Positions 24,276 to 38,400 of a stretch of 64,000 nt of DNA are shown in pieces. A program made the translations under genes and the position numbers. The stretch's first letter is position 1, and every line of letters starts with the position of its first letter. The stretch comes from Psettodes erumei (Eukaryota > Chordata > Actinopteri > Pleuronectiformes > Psettodidae): the NCBI GenBank assembly GCA_016785225.1, contig JAFBJZ010000847.1, positions 2,222,501 to 2,286,500 of the forward strand, given 5' to 3'. Under the pieces are notes generated by a model. That model was given only the letters and a program-made list of their open reading frames with translations. It was not told the origin of the DNA and did no database searches.

Positions 24276-27200
24276 GTGTGCGTGCGTGTGTGTGTGTGAC
24301 CTGCTGTTCACTGACACTCAGAGTAAACTGTGGTGAATGGCTGATAAGTCTGGAGCCTGCTGTGAATGTTAAAATACAATCTGAGTGTCAGAGCTGAGAG
24401 TAAGAGCTGTGAATGGGACGGCTTGACTCAATGGAAACAAATACAGAATTTAAAAAATTCACACTCTAAGATACTGTTCAATAGTAACATTATTCTTCAT
24501 GTTTATTAATGTTTATATATATATATATATAAGTGAAGTTCTGTTCTTGATGATTCTGGAGATCCACAGCAGCAGATTTGACTCCTCACCTGTTTGTCCC
24601 CTTGTTTTCTGACATGTTTCTGTGTTTTTCTGTCTTTGTGTCCAGGTGGAGGCGGAGGGGGAGGTGCTGGCGTTATTCTGTGGGAAGGAGGAGACAGACA
24701 CAGAGGCAGTGCCGGGTCAGCAGGTCATCACCTCCCCCAGAAACTCCCTCAGTGTGCTCTTCTCCTCCGACTTCTCCAACGAGGAGAGATACTCGGGGTT
24801 CGTGGCTCACTACAGTGCTGTGGGTGAGTCCCAGTAATTGTCAATGTCCCTCACACAACCTTCTGCCCACTAATACAAAGTCAGTGTGGCCTTTTAACCA
24901 GAATAAGCTCATGTATCTTTTGAAACATGTTTGAAGCAACCCAGAAAACAAACTGGACTGAAGTCTGATTTCTCTGGTCCTTCACTTAGGGTTAGAAGTG
25001 ACGCTTGCTGTCATTAGTTTATTTTCTCTTTTCACCGCTCACGGCCTCTCTCCATGGCTCCAGATGTAGACGAGTGCAGTGACCGCAGTGATGAAGATAT
25101 GCTCTGTGATCATTTCTGTCACAACTACATCGGAGGATACTACTGTTCCTGTCGCTATGGTTACCTGCTGCACACAGACAACCGCACCTGCAGAGGTGAG
25201 TCTGCTGACATCTGAGCATCAATGGAGTTTGACATGTCGAGCTTGTCCTGAGAAAGGCGCTAAAGGATATTACCAAAAAGACCAAAAGGACTATCAGCAG
25301 TACAGAGATCAGAGATCAGGTGCTGGTTCTGGAAGTGATCCTCTTCATTTTCAGCTTAACATCTCCAGAACATTAGCAGACAGAATCTGTGACCACCAGA
25401 CAAGTTTGTCTGAATTATTCCACGTTGGTTCGGACTCATCAGGTTTGCTCTGACTCTAGACACTACAGTATCCTCGAGCCAGCTGCTGTCGTTGATGGTG
25501 GAAAGTGACTAACTACGTTTGCCCCTCAACTGTACTTAGCTATACTTATAATGTAGCAAAAGCTGCAGATACCATGCACATGGAAATATTAAAAAACCTA
25601 GTGACGTGCGTTTTGACAGCTGCTTCCTGCATACAGGACTGTGTCGTTGACCTGTGAGAGCTGTAATCATGCAGCCTGTCTGACTTTGTGTTGGAGCTTT
25701 TCAAACATAATGAGCTTACACATGTTCACATGTGAACTGTGTCTCACAGCAGATTTGAATTCCAGCAGCCTGATCCTCATCCTGCTGCCAACAAGTCACG
25801 TCTCAACCAACACGGAACACAAACACGTCCAGGTTTTACTCAGGTTTATAAAAACTGAGACGTCCAGACCTGATTATATAGTTCAGGTTAGAATCAGGTT
25901 TAGGTTTCGCACTGGGACTTGTCCTCACAAGAATAGAAGGGTGTGTGTGTGCTTGCTCAGTAACCTCTGTCTGAGTGATAGCCACTGCTGATTGGTGGCC
26001 AGGACATTAGCCGTGGGCCCGGCTGGGCGTAGTGCTTTTTTACGTGTGCTTACCAGGGATTGTTCATAATGAACACAGCATAAAGTGTTGCCTTCACCTT
26101 TGGCCATGAACTTTGGGTAATAACTGAAAGACTGACATTGTACACCAAAAAATTTGAAATTCGAAAAATGAAAATTGGTCCATTATTTTTGCACATAAAC
26201 TTGCTAACAATCAAACAAACGGACTCAAAAACATTACGACCTTGGTGGAGCTAATTACTCTAAGACATGTTGACAAAAACCCTCATGTGTATATGAACAG
26301 GTTAGACAAACTCCCACATACATGAATCCAAACTAAACAAACTCTTGTACAAGAGAGGGAGGACGTTCTGCTCTGCTAAAATCATTGTGTTGTGTGTGTG
26401 TGTGTGTGTGTGTTCAGTCGAGTGCAGTGATGGTGTGTTCAGGGAACGTTCCGGTGTTCTTAGCAGCGTTGATTTTCCCGCTCCATATCCAAAGAGCTCC
26501 GAGTGTTTGTATCGCATTGAGGTGGAGTCAGGCTTCAGGATCCTCCTCACGTTCGACCCCAGCTTTGACGTTGAGGATCACCCCGACGTCAGCTGCCCCT
26601 ACGACTACGTCAAGGTGAGAGGATCAAGCGTGCACCTGAACAGACACACATTCATACTCAGTCTCTAAATATTAGTAACCAGCTGTGTGTCTGTGTTAGA
26701 TAATAGCAGGCAGCAGAGAGTTCGGTCCATTCTGTGGGGATCAGTCTCCAGGAACCATTCAAACGGACAGCAACATCATCACTGTGATGTTCCACAGTGA
26801 CAACTCAGGAGAAAACCTCGGCTGGAGGATCACCTACACTGCCACAGGTTTATATACCCTGTGGTTTGTATACAGTTACACCTGCAGGTTTATATATAGT
26901 ATACAGTATATATACCACTTAATAATTTATGTGTACATAAAGACATTAAATGTCCTAATATCAGACACACAGTGGTGGCGTGTCTTTTAATAAACATTTC
27001 CCTCACATCTTTGGTATTTTGTCCTAACAGGAAATCAGTGTCCAGTACCTGAGACCCCACCCAATACCCTGATGAACCCTATCCAATCAGAATACTCCTT
27101 CAAAGACCACATCCTGTTCACCTGTGAGCCTGGATACGGGCTGCTGAAGGTACAATGCTAAATCAGTGCCTGCCTCCTGCCAATATTAAGCAGAGGAAAC

Positions 27201-30200
27201 AAGATTCACAGTTTTTTCCTCTCTCATTGTGTGACTTTGTGTTTCAGGATGGCAAGTATCTGGATCATTACCAGGTTGACTGTCAGTCTGATGGATCATG
27301 GAGCAGCAGTCCTCCTCAGTGTCTAAGTAAGAGAATGGCCTGAAACCAGGATCTTTGTTTCTGCTGCACTCAGTGTAAAATCTACTTCTAGAAGAACTCA
27401 TTTTGGATGATCTTCTAAATGTTTAACCTAAATGTTTATTGACGAGAGCGCTGACCCAGAAGGTAGATATAAAAACAGGAAAGCATTGGTGCAAGTAAAG
27501 AAGACAGAGGTGTGTCTCAGACAGAGATTTTTCATGCTCTTTCACCACAGCCCGGCCACCTCACATCAGCTGACCAGTCAATGAACAGATCCTGGTTGTT
27601 TAATAAAGATCCTGTGGTTCCTCTGTCCTCTGAGACACATTCCAGTGCTGAGGAAGGACCTCCATCAGTTGAAAGTGTGTTTCCTGCTCTCTGTCTTTCT
27701 CTCTGTAGAAACAGACTTGACCAGGAGGCGAAGATCTCTTTCCAGCATCAAAGCGTAACCAGTGCCAGGCTAGATTAGTGAGAAATGACTGCTGCCAGTA
27801 CTGACAGATACTGTAGGAGTACACATCACTTCATTTTCTCACTGAATACATTTGTCAGTAGTTTGCCCTGAAAGTTAAATTATTTTCTAATAAAAAAAAA
27901 TCAAACCAGAATCTACAGTTGTATGTCTCTGTGAAACAACCTGCAGAAAAACAGCTGCTCTGTGAATCAGTGAAAAGTGAAGTTGGGATGATAAAATTTA
28001 TTTAAGTTAGTTAATAAAATGACGTTTTGCTGGGAACAGGAAATATATCATCATTCTGGTCAGTAGTTGTAATTTATATTTAAAGCCCGAGCCAATTTAA
28101 ATGCATAAAATACACAACAAATAAAGAAATGTATGAACTGCATGTAAAAAAGCAATCACCCAACCCCCACTGTAACAAGCTCAAGCACCAGCAGAAAGAC
28201 TCACAGATTGAAAATTAAAGGCTCTGACTGAAAAGTAGGAGGATGAACATGTACTGAGGTGGAACTTTAATATTATAATTCATGTTTTCACATTCACACA
28301 ACATCTCATCCCATCATCACAGTTAATGTAATCACACCTGCTTCACACACCGTGGAGTATTTTTATTATCTGAGGTGAAATATGTCTGTTTCACATGTGA
28401 ATATATCGTATTTTATTTGTAGGAACATGAGTTTCACTTTTAGGTAATGCAAGGAAAGCCCTTCTGACATTAACTCTATCATTTTCCTCCTTTATGTTCA
28501 CACTGAAAGCTGATTGGTTGCTGACTGGTAAAGCCTATGCCTCTTCTTTGTCACAGTGGTGGATTGCGGGAGTCCAAAGGTGGTGGACATGGCCGACATG
28601 GTGTTTGATAACCATGACAACAGCACACTGTTTGGATCGACTGTCCACTACATCTGCAGAGAAGACACCTTTCACCTGAACACCAGCAACAGTAAGACTA
28701 TCAATAATATATAATTATTATTGTTAGCGGTATAATATTTTAGCTTTTTACATTTGTGAAGTAAATATGTGGAGCTGAAAGAAATGTGAAATCATTTGTC
28801 GTTTAAAAATATAAATACACGCACGACGGATCCAGCTTAACTTGTGCATCTGTGTTGTAGGTTCTTACAGCTGCGGACAGAGTGGAGAATGGACAAATTC
28901 AGAAGTTGGACTTAAACTGCCAAGCTGTCTGCCAGGTACCTGTCTGCTTGAAAATGTCATACTTATATCATAAGAATGTATGACATGAAGATTTATGTTC
29001 ATGTTCTGTTCCTGTGAAGGTAATGACACTCATGAGGACTAGAAAGAGATGTAGAACCTTTTTCAGACATTGTCTAATTCTCCCCTCTGTGTTTACGTCC
29101 AGCCTGTGGCCGTCCGTCCCGCTCTCTACCTGCTCAGGTGAAGCGGATTGTGGGCGGACAGAGCGCTGAGCCCGGCCTGTTCCCCTGGCATGTTCTGCTC
29201 AGTGTGGAGGATCTGTCCCGAGTCCCAGAGGATCGCTGGTTTGGCTCAGGAGCCCTGCTGTCCGAGTCATGGGTGCTCACAGCAGCACACATACTGAGGT
29301 CCCAGAGGAGGGACACCAGCGTTGTCCCTGTGGCCCCTGAACATGTCAAGGTCAGAGCAGGAAAGTCACTGAGGTTTTTTTGATGAATGACTGAATTTCC
29401 GGCGTTTATTTTTAAGCAGCTTGTTTGTATTTTAAGGGCAACTTCACCCTTTTATTACTTTTGTCTGACTGTGTCTCTGTGTCTTTCAGGTGTTCCTTGG
29501 TCTCCATGATGTCCGAGACAAACGTCTGGCCACCAACAGCTTAGTGGAGAAGATCTTCCTCCATCCAGACTTCCAACCCAACAACTACAACAATGACATC
29601 GCCCTGCTGAAGCTGAGGGACCGGGTGGAGTTTACCAAAGTTGTCCGTCCAATCTGTCTCCCACCGCTTCACAACAAGGTGGGACACGTACTGTACCTAC
29701 TGCCTAGAGGGTGTGGACATGTAAGACAGATGCTTTTGAAATATTACAACATTAAAAAAACAAACTTCAATGGATTTGTAAAGTGAGTGCATTTTCAAAA
29801 TATTTGAATTTCTTTAGTGAGTGTGAACATTTTTGCATAAGAGAAAAAAAACACAAAGTGTGGATATTATATTATATAAGTGGGGACACTTTTTAAAATA
29901 AATGTTAGACTTTTAGAAAGTGAGGACATTTCAATGCTGTAACTGTAAGATGTTTTAGAAAGTCGGGACATTTCTGTAAAATTGGAGTAAGTCTTGGAGA
30001 AGCATGAAATAATATTTTCTTGAAATAACCACTGGATGACCTGGATTGACCTTTGACCACTCTCTCTCTTTCAGGGTGACCCCTCCACACCTGTCCCTAA
30101 CTCTCTGGGTGTAGTTGCTGGCTGGGGGATCTCCAACCCCAATTCCTCCTCCTCCCTTGACCCCCCCTCATTGACTTCTGACCCCATGGCAGTTGCTGAC

Positions 30201-30521
30201 CTCGGACTGACCTCTGACCTCTTGCAGTATGTGAAACTACCAGTAGTTTCTCAGGCAGAGTGTCAGGAAAGCTACACCTCGCGCTCCGTCACTTACAACA
30301 TCACAGACAACATGTTCTGTGCTGGTTTCTTCGAAGGTGGGAGAGACACCTGCCTGGGCGACAGTGGGGGGGCATTTGTGATGGAGGATGAGGTCAGCCA
30401 AAGGTGGACGGTGTTTGGGTTAGTGTCCTGGGGGGGTCCAGAGGAGTGTGGGAGTCAGAGGGTGTATGGAGTCTACACCCGAGTGGCTAATTATGTGGAG
30501 TGGATACAGAACCACCTTTAG
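22449..30521 (+). CDS. masp1: MASP1-type gene, MASP-3-like serine protease
   Basis: This is a secreted lectin-pathway protease; in mammals MASP-3 activates pro-factor D. Thirteen coding exons: 22449-22453, 22892-23114, 24646-24823, 25064-25195, 26418-26614, 26700-26847, 27031-27149, 27248-27326, 28557-28691, 28861-28935, 29103-29350, 29490-29678 and 30075-30521. Phases close to 724 residues (human MASP-3 has 728). Order: signal peptide (about 1-16), CUB1, calcium-type EGF (DVDEC), CUB2, two CCP modules, trypsin-like domain. The activation bond is VKR445-IVGG. The triad is His493 (TAAH), Asp549 (NNDIALL) and Ser673 (GDSGGAF), with S1 Asp six residues before the Ser. RSLPAQVKRI, RSQRRDTSVVPV, GLHDVRDK and WGGPEECGS identify the MASP-3 isoform domain. 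The Ser codon is AGT and the His-loop cysteine is absent, as in MASP-3, MASP-2 and C1r/C1s. Oddity: the protease sequence is split by two introns. Confidence 0.93.
23279..23332 (+). repeat. (GT)n, G-run and three CCTGGGT copies
   Basis: In MASP intron 2, a GT run passes directly into eleven or twelve consecutive G and then three tandem copies of a 7-bp unit (TCCTGGG). It is a compact simple-sequence cluster with no coding meaning. Confidence 0.8.
24137..24272 (+). repeat. Paired (CA)n and (TG)n runs, inverted
   Basis: A CA run (24137-24160) and a TG run (24235-24272) lie 74 bp apart in MASP intron 2. As reverse complements they could pair as a hairpin in the transcript. Confidence 0.8.
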
Positions 30522-32483
30522 AGTGCCCCCTGGTGGTGAGACCGATATCACAGTTACAGCGGAGACTGAATGAGGATTCAAGAGAGAGCACATGTTCTCA
30601 GTCCCACAGCCAACATGCAGCTTGGTAAGGAAATCCACGCTTTGTCTTCGGAGACTCTAATCTGCACTCTATAGTTGGACATTTTTATATTGTCATATTT
30701 TTCTTTTATCTTTTTATTTTTACTAGATCAAGAAGGTTTAAGAAAGTGGAATTCCTGTACATAGTTGTGTAGACGTACCTTCAGATGGAATGTGAAACGA
30801 ATCATTGTCTTGCTTTATAAGCAGGAATCGGTGTACATGCATTCCTAAACTGAACAAACACATTTCAAAAACTGATCACTCATTTTAGGGTAGCCTAAAG
30901 TTCTCAGGTTCTGAAGTAGGCACCTGAAAGCCCCGCTTATATTTTCTATACTATTTTCTGTCACTGCTGTGGTAAAAAAAAAATATTGTATTCCTCCAAA
31001 CACCTGAACTGAATCACATAATAATACGCTACTTTTTCTATCCCCAAATCTTTTGTTACATCCATCTGTGTCTTTTTTTTGTCTTTTTTACATCACCAAC
31101 TTTAGCTAATGTATCAATTCAGTCAGATGTCTCAGCAACTACAGCTCTGAATGTCAGAAAATTGATTGAACAATGAACTCTTTCAGATTAAGTGACTCCA
31201 TGATCTCACTTCTAGTGCCACTTTAAATTTACATGTGTAGCTCCACTGCTCAGCCTCAGAGCTCAGAGAAGCTCAGAGATGTTGTTTTTTCTGACTGTGG
31301 CTGTAATGAACTATGTAGCCTGTAGGGGAGGCTAATAGGACCTCACCCTTTATGAAACTGGATTTAACTTGCAGACAAGATGATGAACCACAAAAATGTG
31401 AAAACAGACAACCAGTAAATCCAAAATTGAAAACTCTAAATTTCTGTGGCTCTCCTAGAATAAATCAGATCATGTCACTTTATTTAGGATAATCTCTCCA
31501 CTGATGTAAATCCTCATCTTTATCAGAGTAAGTCATATTGCTTTGTTGAACACTAACTTACTATATTATTATATTTTACACTCATATATATGAATTATAA
31601 AAAGTCATAATAAATTGAAATAAACTGATTTGACAGTGAAGTGTCAACTTCTGAGAAACTGAGTTTTTTTATGCATGTTTGACCATGTTGCTGTAACAAA
31701 AACCAAATTTAATTAAATAGATTAACGGTGTATTTTACAGACATTTGTATTAAGATATATTTTATATGATTAAGCAATCACTGCTCAAGAACTTGACAAG
31801 AAAGAGAGAAAAGGTTAAACATTGTCGTGAACACATCTAATTTTCTGATCACTTGGGACAGTTTGGTGACTTAATATTCATCCTCACTGCAAACTATTTA
31901 TTGATATAATTTCTACATTGTATTTAAGACTAACCACCAAACCTAAAACAGTTGCACAATGTGAATCTGCAGTTGAGAAGCAAAATCTGACTTCCACATT
32001 TATAGAGTAGTGCTAGTAGTGTAGTATTACTTCACATTCATCAAGCAGATATTAACAGTGACTTACAGTAAGTGCTTTTAATCTGAACAAGAAAAATTAA
32101 GAGGTGTAGTGGTGTAGTAATAGGGATAAATGTGGTCATCAGGAAGGGTTCCTTCAGAATTAGGTGACATTACTCGATGTTAACTTCTGCTGCTCATCTC
32201 TCTTCTTGATGCATTGACAATTTCGATCACACAGCAGGTGTCAGATTTCATACAGATAATGGATTGATTAAAGCATCAAAATCATCCATGGCCATTGCAT
32301 CCCGGAGGTAAATTTAATACTATGATGATGATGATGATGATCCTCTCTTGAATCATTCTGAATAACACCTCCTGCGAGACAGCACCTGAAACAGGACACA
32401 GTATGTCCAGGGTCTAAAAGGAATTGCCTGCATGCCTGCAACATGCCCTGCTGCCTTCATCAGTCTTTGTCAGCCTTCAGCTC
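30522..32483. other. Convergent interval, MASP and clotting-protease 3' ends
   Basis: No exon found. I specifically looked for a second, MASP-1-type set of split protease exons downstream of the MASP-3-type domain and saw none. AATAAA motifs lie near 31459 and 31608. A short GAT trinucleotide run sits near 32320-32342. Otherwise AT-rich and featureless. Confidence 0.45.
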
Positions 32484-35400
32484 TCAGCTCATTGTACCAT
32501 TTAGATCCTGCCTCTCCATAGTGTCTCTGATCCAGTTCAGGAAGTTCCCCAGTCGTGTATAAACTCCATACTTCCCCTTTGCGGCACATTTCTCCCCCCA
32601 GCTGACGACTCCAGTGAGAAACCAGGTCCCTCTGTAGTTCACCATGAAGGGTCCTCCACTGTCTCCGCTGCAAGCATCCATACTGGCTTCCAGGTAACCT
32701 GCACAGAACATGTTGTCTGTGATCACCTGCAGGAGACACACCAGGTAGAGTTTACACAGTCACGCTGATATTACACATGCTGGGTTTCTACATATGATTG
32801 TATTATATTGATAATTCATAGGCAAAACTATAATAATAATCCACCACAATGACCTTTCTGGCAGTGTAGAGAAAGATTTGTCTTGTAAACAATGTATGCT
32901 TGAATGGATTTAGTACCTTTTACTACTTAAAGTCTAAATATAGTCTAAGAGTCTTAAAAATGTGCCAAAAATTTCATGAATAAAATGTCTGTACTATTAC
33001 TTTGTTTTGCATTTCTGACTAATTTTATCATATGCAATGTTCATGAAACACTACTTGCTGATGGTTTATTGCCTTTTTATGGAAATAGTTTTTTGTTGTT
33101 GTTTTTTTTCATTTTTACGACATACTATACGATGGTGATTTTTCCACATTTTTGTGACATACTATTCTATTAATTTGTTTTGCATTTCTGACCCATGTCA
33201 TTGCATTCAATGTTTCTGAAAGACTATTTACTGATGGTTCATTGCGTTTTTATGAAAAAAAAGCCGACATTATGTATATTTTTACGACATACTATATTGT
33301 ATTATATATTATATATTGCATTTTTTCATATTTTTCTAATATACTGTACTATTTCTTTGTCTTGCATTATGACACATTTTATTCTATCCAGTGTCATTTT
33401 TTTTTTTTTTTTGCATTTCTAAGACATTCTATACTATGGTGTTTTTTTCATATTTTTGTGACATACTATACAATGATTTTGATATGCATTTCTGACACAT
33501 GTAATGGTATTAAATCTTCATGAAACACTATTTTATGATGTTTTATTGTGTTTTTATGAAAAAACTGTAATCATTTTTGAATATTCACAACATACTATGG
33601 TGTTTTTCAACATTTTTATAATTTAGTATACTATAACTTTATATTGCATTTCTGAAACATAAAATGTTATTAAATTTTCATGAAACACTATTTAATGATG
33701 TTTCATTGTGTTTTTGAATTTTTTTTCTTTTTTCGCATTTTTGTTACATACTATACTATGGCATTTTTTGATGATATTTTGACATGCTAAAATTGGACCT
33801 TTTTTGCATAAAACAGCATTCTTTGATGTGTTTGGGTTATTTTACAAAAAAATTTTTTTTGACATTTTTTGACATTTTTCCGACATACTTTACTATGGCG
33901 TTTTTTCATGATTTTCTGACATGCTAACATATGACCTTTTTTGCACTTTTAACACATTTAATCCTATTTAGTGGTCATAAAACAGCATTCTTTGATGTTT
34001 TGGGGCATTTTTACAAAAAAAATTTTTTTGACATTTTTTGACATTTTTTTGACATACTATAAGATGGCATTTTTTCATGATTTTTTGACATGCTAAAATT
34101 TGACCTTTTTTGCACTTTTAACACATTTAATCCTATTTAGTGTTCATAAAACAGCATTCTTTAATGTTTTGGGGCATTTTTACAAGAATTTTTTTTTGAC
34201 ATTTTTTGACATTTTTTCAACAAACTTTACTATGGCGTTTTTTCATGATTTTGTGACATGCTAAAATATGACCTTTTTTGCACTTTTAACACATTTAATC
34301 CTATTTAGTGTTCATAAAACAGCATTCTTTGATGTTTTGGGTGTTTTTACAAAAAAAAAATTTTGACATTTTTTTGACATTTTTCCGACATACTTTACTA
34401 TGGCGTTTTTTCATGATTTTGTGACATGCTAACATATGACCTTTTTTGCACTTTTAACACATTTAATCCTATTTAGTGTTCATAAAACAGCATTCTTTGA
34501 TGTTTTGGGGTGTTTTTACAGAAAAAATTTTGACATTTTTTGACATTTTTTTGACATACTTTGGCGTTTTTTCATGATTTTTTGACATGCTAAAATTGGA
34601 CCTTTTTTGCACTTTTACCACATTTAATCCTATTTAGTGGTCATAAAACAGCATTCTTTGATGTTTTGGGGCATTTTTACAAAAAAAATTTTTTTGACAT
34701 TTTTTGACATTTTTTTGACATACTATAAGATGGCATTTTTTCATGATTTTTTGACATGCTAAAATTGGACCTTTTTTGCACTTTTAACACATTTAATCCT
34801 ATTTAGTGTTCATAAAACAGCATTCTTTGATGTGTTTGGGCTATTTTACAAAAAAATTTTTTTTGGGACATTTTTTGACATTTTTCCGACATACTTTACT
34901 ATGGCGTTTTTTCATGATTTTTTGACATGCTAACATATGACCCTTTTTTGCAGTTTTAACACATTTAATCCCATTTAGTGTTCATAAAACAGCATTCTTT
35001 GATGTTTTGGGGTGTTTTTACAAAAAAAAAATTTTGACATTTTTTTGACATTTTTCCGACATACTTTACTATGGCGTTTTTTCATGATTTTTTGACATGC
35101 TAACATATGACCTTTTTTGCACTTTTAACACATTTAATCCTATTTAGTGATCATAAAACACCATTCTTTGATGTGTTTGGGTGCTTTTACAAAAAAAAAA
35201 TTTTGACATTTTTTTGACATTTTTCCGACATACTTTACTATGGCGCTATTTTGGCGTTTTTTCATGATTTTGTGACATGCTAACATATGACCTTTTTTGC
35301 ACTTTTAACACATTTAATCCTATTTAGTGTTCATAAAACAGCATTCTTTGATGTTTTGGGGTGTTTTACAAAAAAAAAAATTTTGACATTTTTTGACATT

Positions 35401-38400
35401 TTTCCGACATACTTTACTATGGCGTTTTTTCATGATTTTGTGACATGCTAACATATGACCTTTTTTGCACTTTTAACACATTTAATCCTATTTAGTGTTC
35501 ATAAAACAGCATTCTTTGATGTTTTGGGGTGTTTTTACAAAAAAAAAATTTTGACATTTTTTTGACATTTTTTCGACATACTTTACTATGGCGTTTTTTT
35601 CATGATTTTTGACATGCTAAAATTGACCTTTTTTGCACTTTTTAACACATTTAATCTATTTAGTGTTCATAAAACAGCATTCTTTGATGTTTGGGCATTT
35701 ATTTTACAAAAAACGTTTTTTTTTGGACATTTTTTGACATTTTTCCGACATACTTTACTATGGCGTTTTTTCATGATTTTTTGACATGCTAACATATGAC
35801 CTTTTTTGCACTTTTAACACATTTAATCCTATTTAGTGTTCATAAAACAGCATTCTTTGATGTTTTGGGGTGGTTTTACAAAAAAAATTTTGACATTTTT
35901 TTGACATTTTTTCCGACATACTTTACTATGGCGTTTTTTCATGATTTTTTGACATGCTAACATATGACCTTTTTTTGCACTTTTAACACATTTAATCCTA
36001 TTTAGTGATCATAAAACACCATTCTTTGATGTGTTTGGGTGCTTTTTAAAAAAAAAAAAATTTTGACATTTTTTTGACATTTTTCCGACATACTTTACTA
36101 TGGCGTTTTTTCATGATTTTGTGACATGCTAACATATGACCTTTTTTGCACTTTTAACACATTTAATCCTATTTAGTGTTCATAAAACAGCATTCTTTGA
36201 TGTTTTGGGGTGTTTTTACAAAAAAAATTTTGACATTTTTTTGACATTTTTCCGACATACTTTACTATGGCGTTTTTTCATGATTTTGTGACATGCTAAC
36301 ATATGACCTTTTTTTGCTTTTTTTTTAACACATTTAATCCTATTTAGTGTTCATAAAACAGCATTCTTTGATGTTTTGGGGTGTTTTTAAAAAAAAAAAT
36401 TTTGACTTTTTTTTGACATTTTTCCGACATACTTTACTATGGCGTTTTTTCATGATTTTTTGACATGCTAAAATTGGACCTTTTTTGCACTTTTAACACA
36501 TTTAATCCTATTTAGTGTTCATAAAACAGCATTCTTTGATGTTTTGGGGCATTTTTACAAAAAAATTTTTTTGACATTTTTTGACATTTTTTCGACATAC
36601 TTTACTATGATTTTTTTTTCATGATTTTTTGACATGCTAAAATTTGACCTTTTTTGCACTTTTTAACACATTTAATCCTATTTAGTGTTCATAAAACAGC
36701 ATTCTTTTGATGTTTTGGGCATTTTTTTTAAAAAAAAATTTTTTGACATTTTTTTGACATTTTTTCGACATACTTTACTATGGCGTTTTTTCATGATTTT
36801 TTGTGACATGCTAACATATGACCTTTTTTTTGCACTTTTAACACATTTAATCCTATTTAGTGTTCATAAAACAGCATTCTTTGATGTTTTGGGGTGCATT
36901 TTTACAAAAAAAATTTTGACATTTTTTTTGACATTTTTCGACATACTTTACTATGGCGTTTTTTTCATGATTTTGTGACATGCTAAAATTTGACCTTTTT
37001 TGCACTTTTTTAACACATTTAATCCTATTTAGTGTTCATAAAACAGCATTCTTTGATGATGTTTTGGGCATTTTTTAAAAATTTTTTTTTTGACATTTTT
37101 GACATTTTTTCGACATACTTTACTATGGCGTTTTTTTCATGATTTTGTGACATGCTAAAATTTGACCTTTTTTTTTGCACTTTTAACACATTTAATCCTA
37201 TTTAGTGTTTCATAAAACAGCATTCTTTGATGTTTTGGGTGTTTTTTACAAAAAAAATTTTTTTGACATTTTTTGACATTTTTCCGACATACTTTACTAT
37301 GGCGTTTTTTTCATGATTTTTTGACATGCTAAAATATGACCTTTTTTTGCACTTTTAACACATTTAATCCTATTTAGTGGTCATAAAACAGCATTCTTTG
37401 ATGTTTTGGGCATTTTCAGGAAAAAAAAAATTTTGACATTTTTTGACATTTTTCCGACATACTTTACTATGGCGTTTTTTCATGATTTTGTGACATGCTA
37501 ACATATGACCTTTTTTGCACTTTTAACACATTTAATCCTATTTAGTGTTCATAAAACAGCATTCTTTGATGTTTTGGGGTGTTTTACAAAAAAAAAAATT
37601 TTGACATTTTTTTGACATTTTTCCGACATACTTTACTATGGCGTTTTTTCATGATTTTTTGACATGCTAACATATGATTTGACCTTTTTTTTTGCACTTT
37701 TAACACATTTAATCCTATTTAGTGTTCATAAAACAGCATTCTTTGATGTTTTTTGGGGTGTTTTTACAAAAAAAATTTTGACATTTTTTGACATTTTTTC
37801 GACATACTTTACTATGGTTTTTTTTCATGATTTTTTGTGACATGCTAACATATGACCTTTTTTGCACTTTTAACACATTTAATCCTATTTAGTGTTCATA
37901 AAACAGCATTCTTTGATGTTTTTGGGGTGTTTTTTACAAAAAAAATTTTGACATTTTTTGACATTTTTTCCGACATACTTTACTATTTTATTTTTTTTCA
38001 TGATTTTTTGACATGCTAAAATATGACCTTTTTTTGCACTTTTAACACATTTAATCCTATTTAGTGTTCATAAAACAGCATTCTTTGATGTTTTGGGGCA
38101 TTTTTACAAAATTTTTTTGAATTTTTGACATTTTTTGACATTTTTCGACATACTTTACTATGGCGTTTTTTTCATTTTTTGTGACATGCTAAAAATTTGA
38201 CCTTTTTTTTGCACTTTTAACACATTTAATCCTATTTAGTGTTCATAAAACAGCATTCTTTGATGTTTTTGGGTGTTTTTACAAAAAATTTTTTGACATT
38301 TTTTGACATTTTTCGACATACTTTACTATGTCATTTTTTTTTCATTTTTTTGACATGCTAACATATGACCTTTTTTGCATTTTTTAACACATTTAATCCT

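Noticed and set aside
30522..32483. Possible hidden MASP-1 protease exons
   Set aside because: No TAAHC, DIALL or GDSGGP-type word was found on the plus strand in the interval.
35602..36978. Phe-rich open frames in the satellite
   Set aside because: They arise from T-rich tandem units and are broken by homopolymer length changes from copy to copy.
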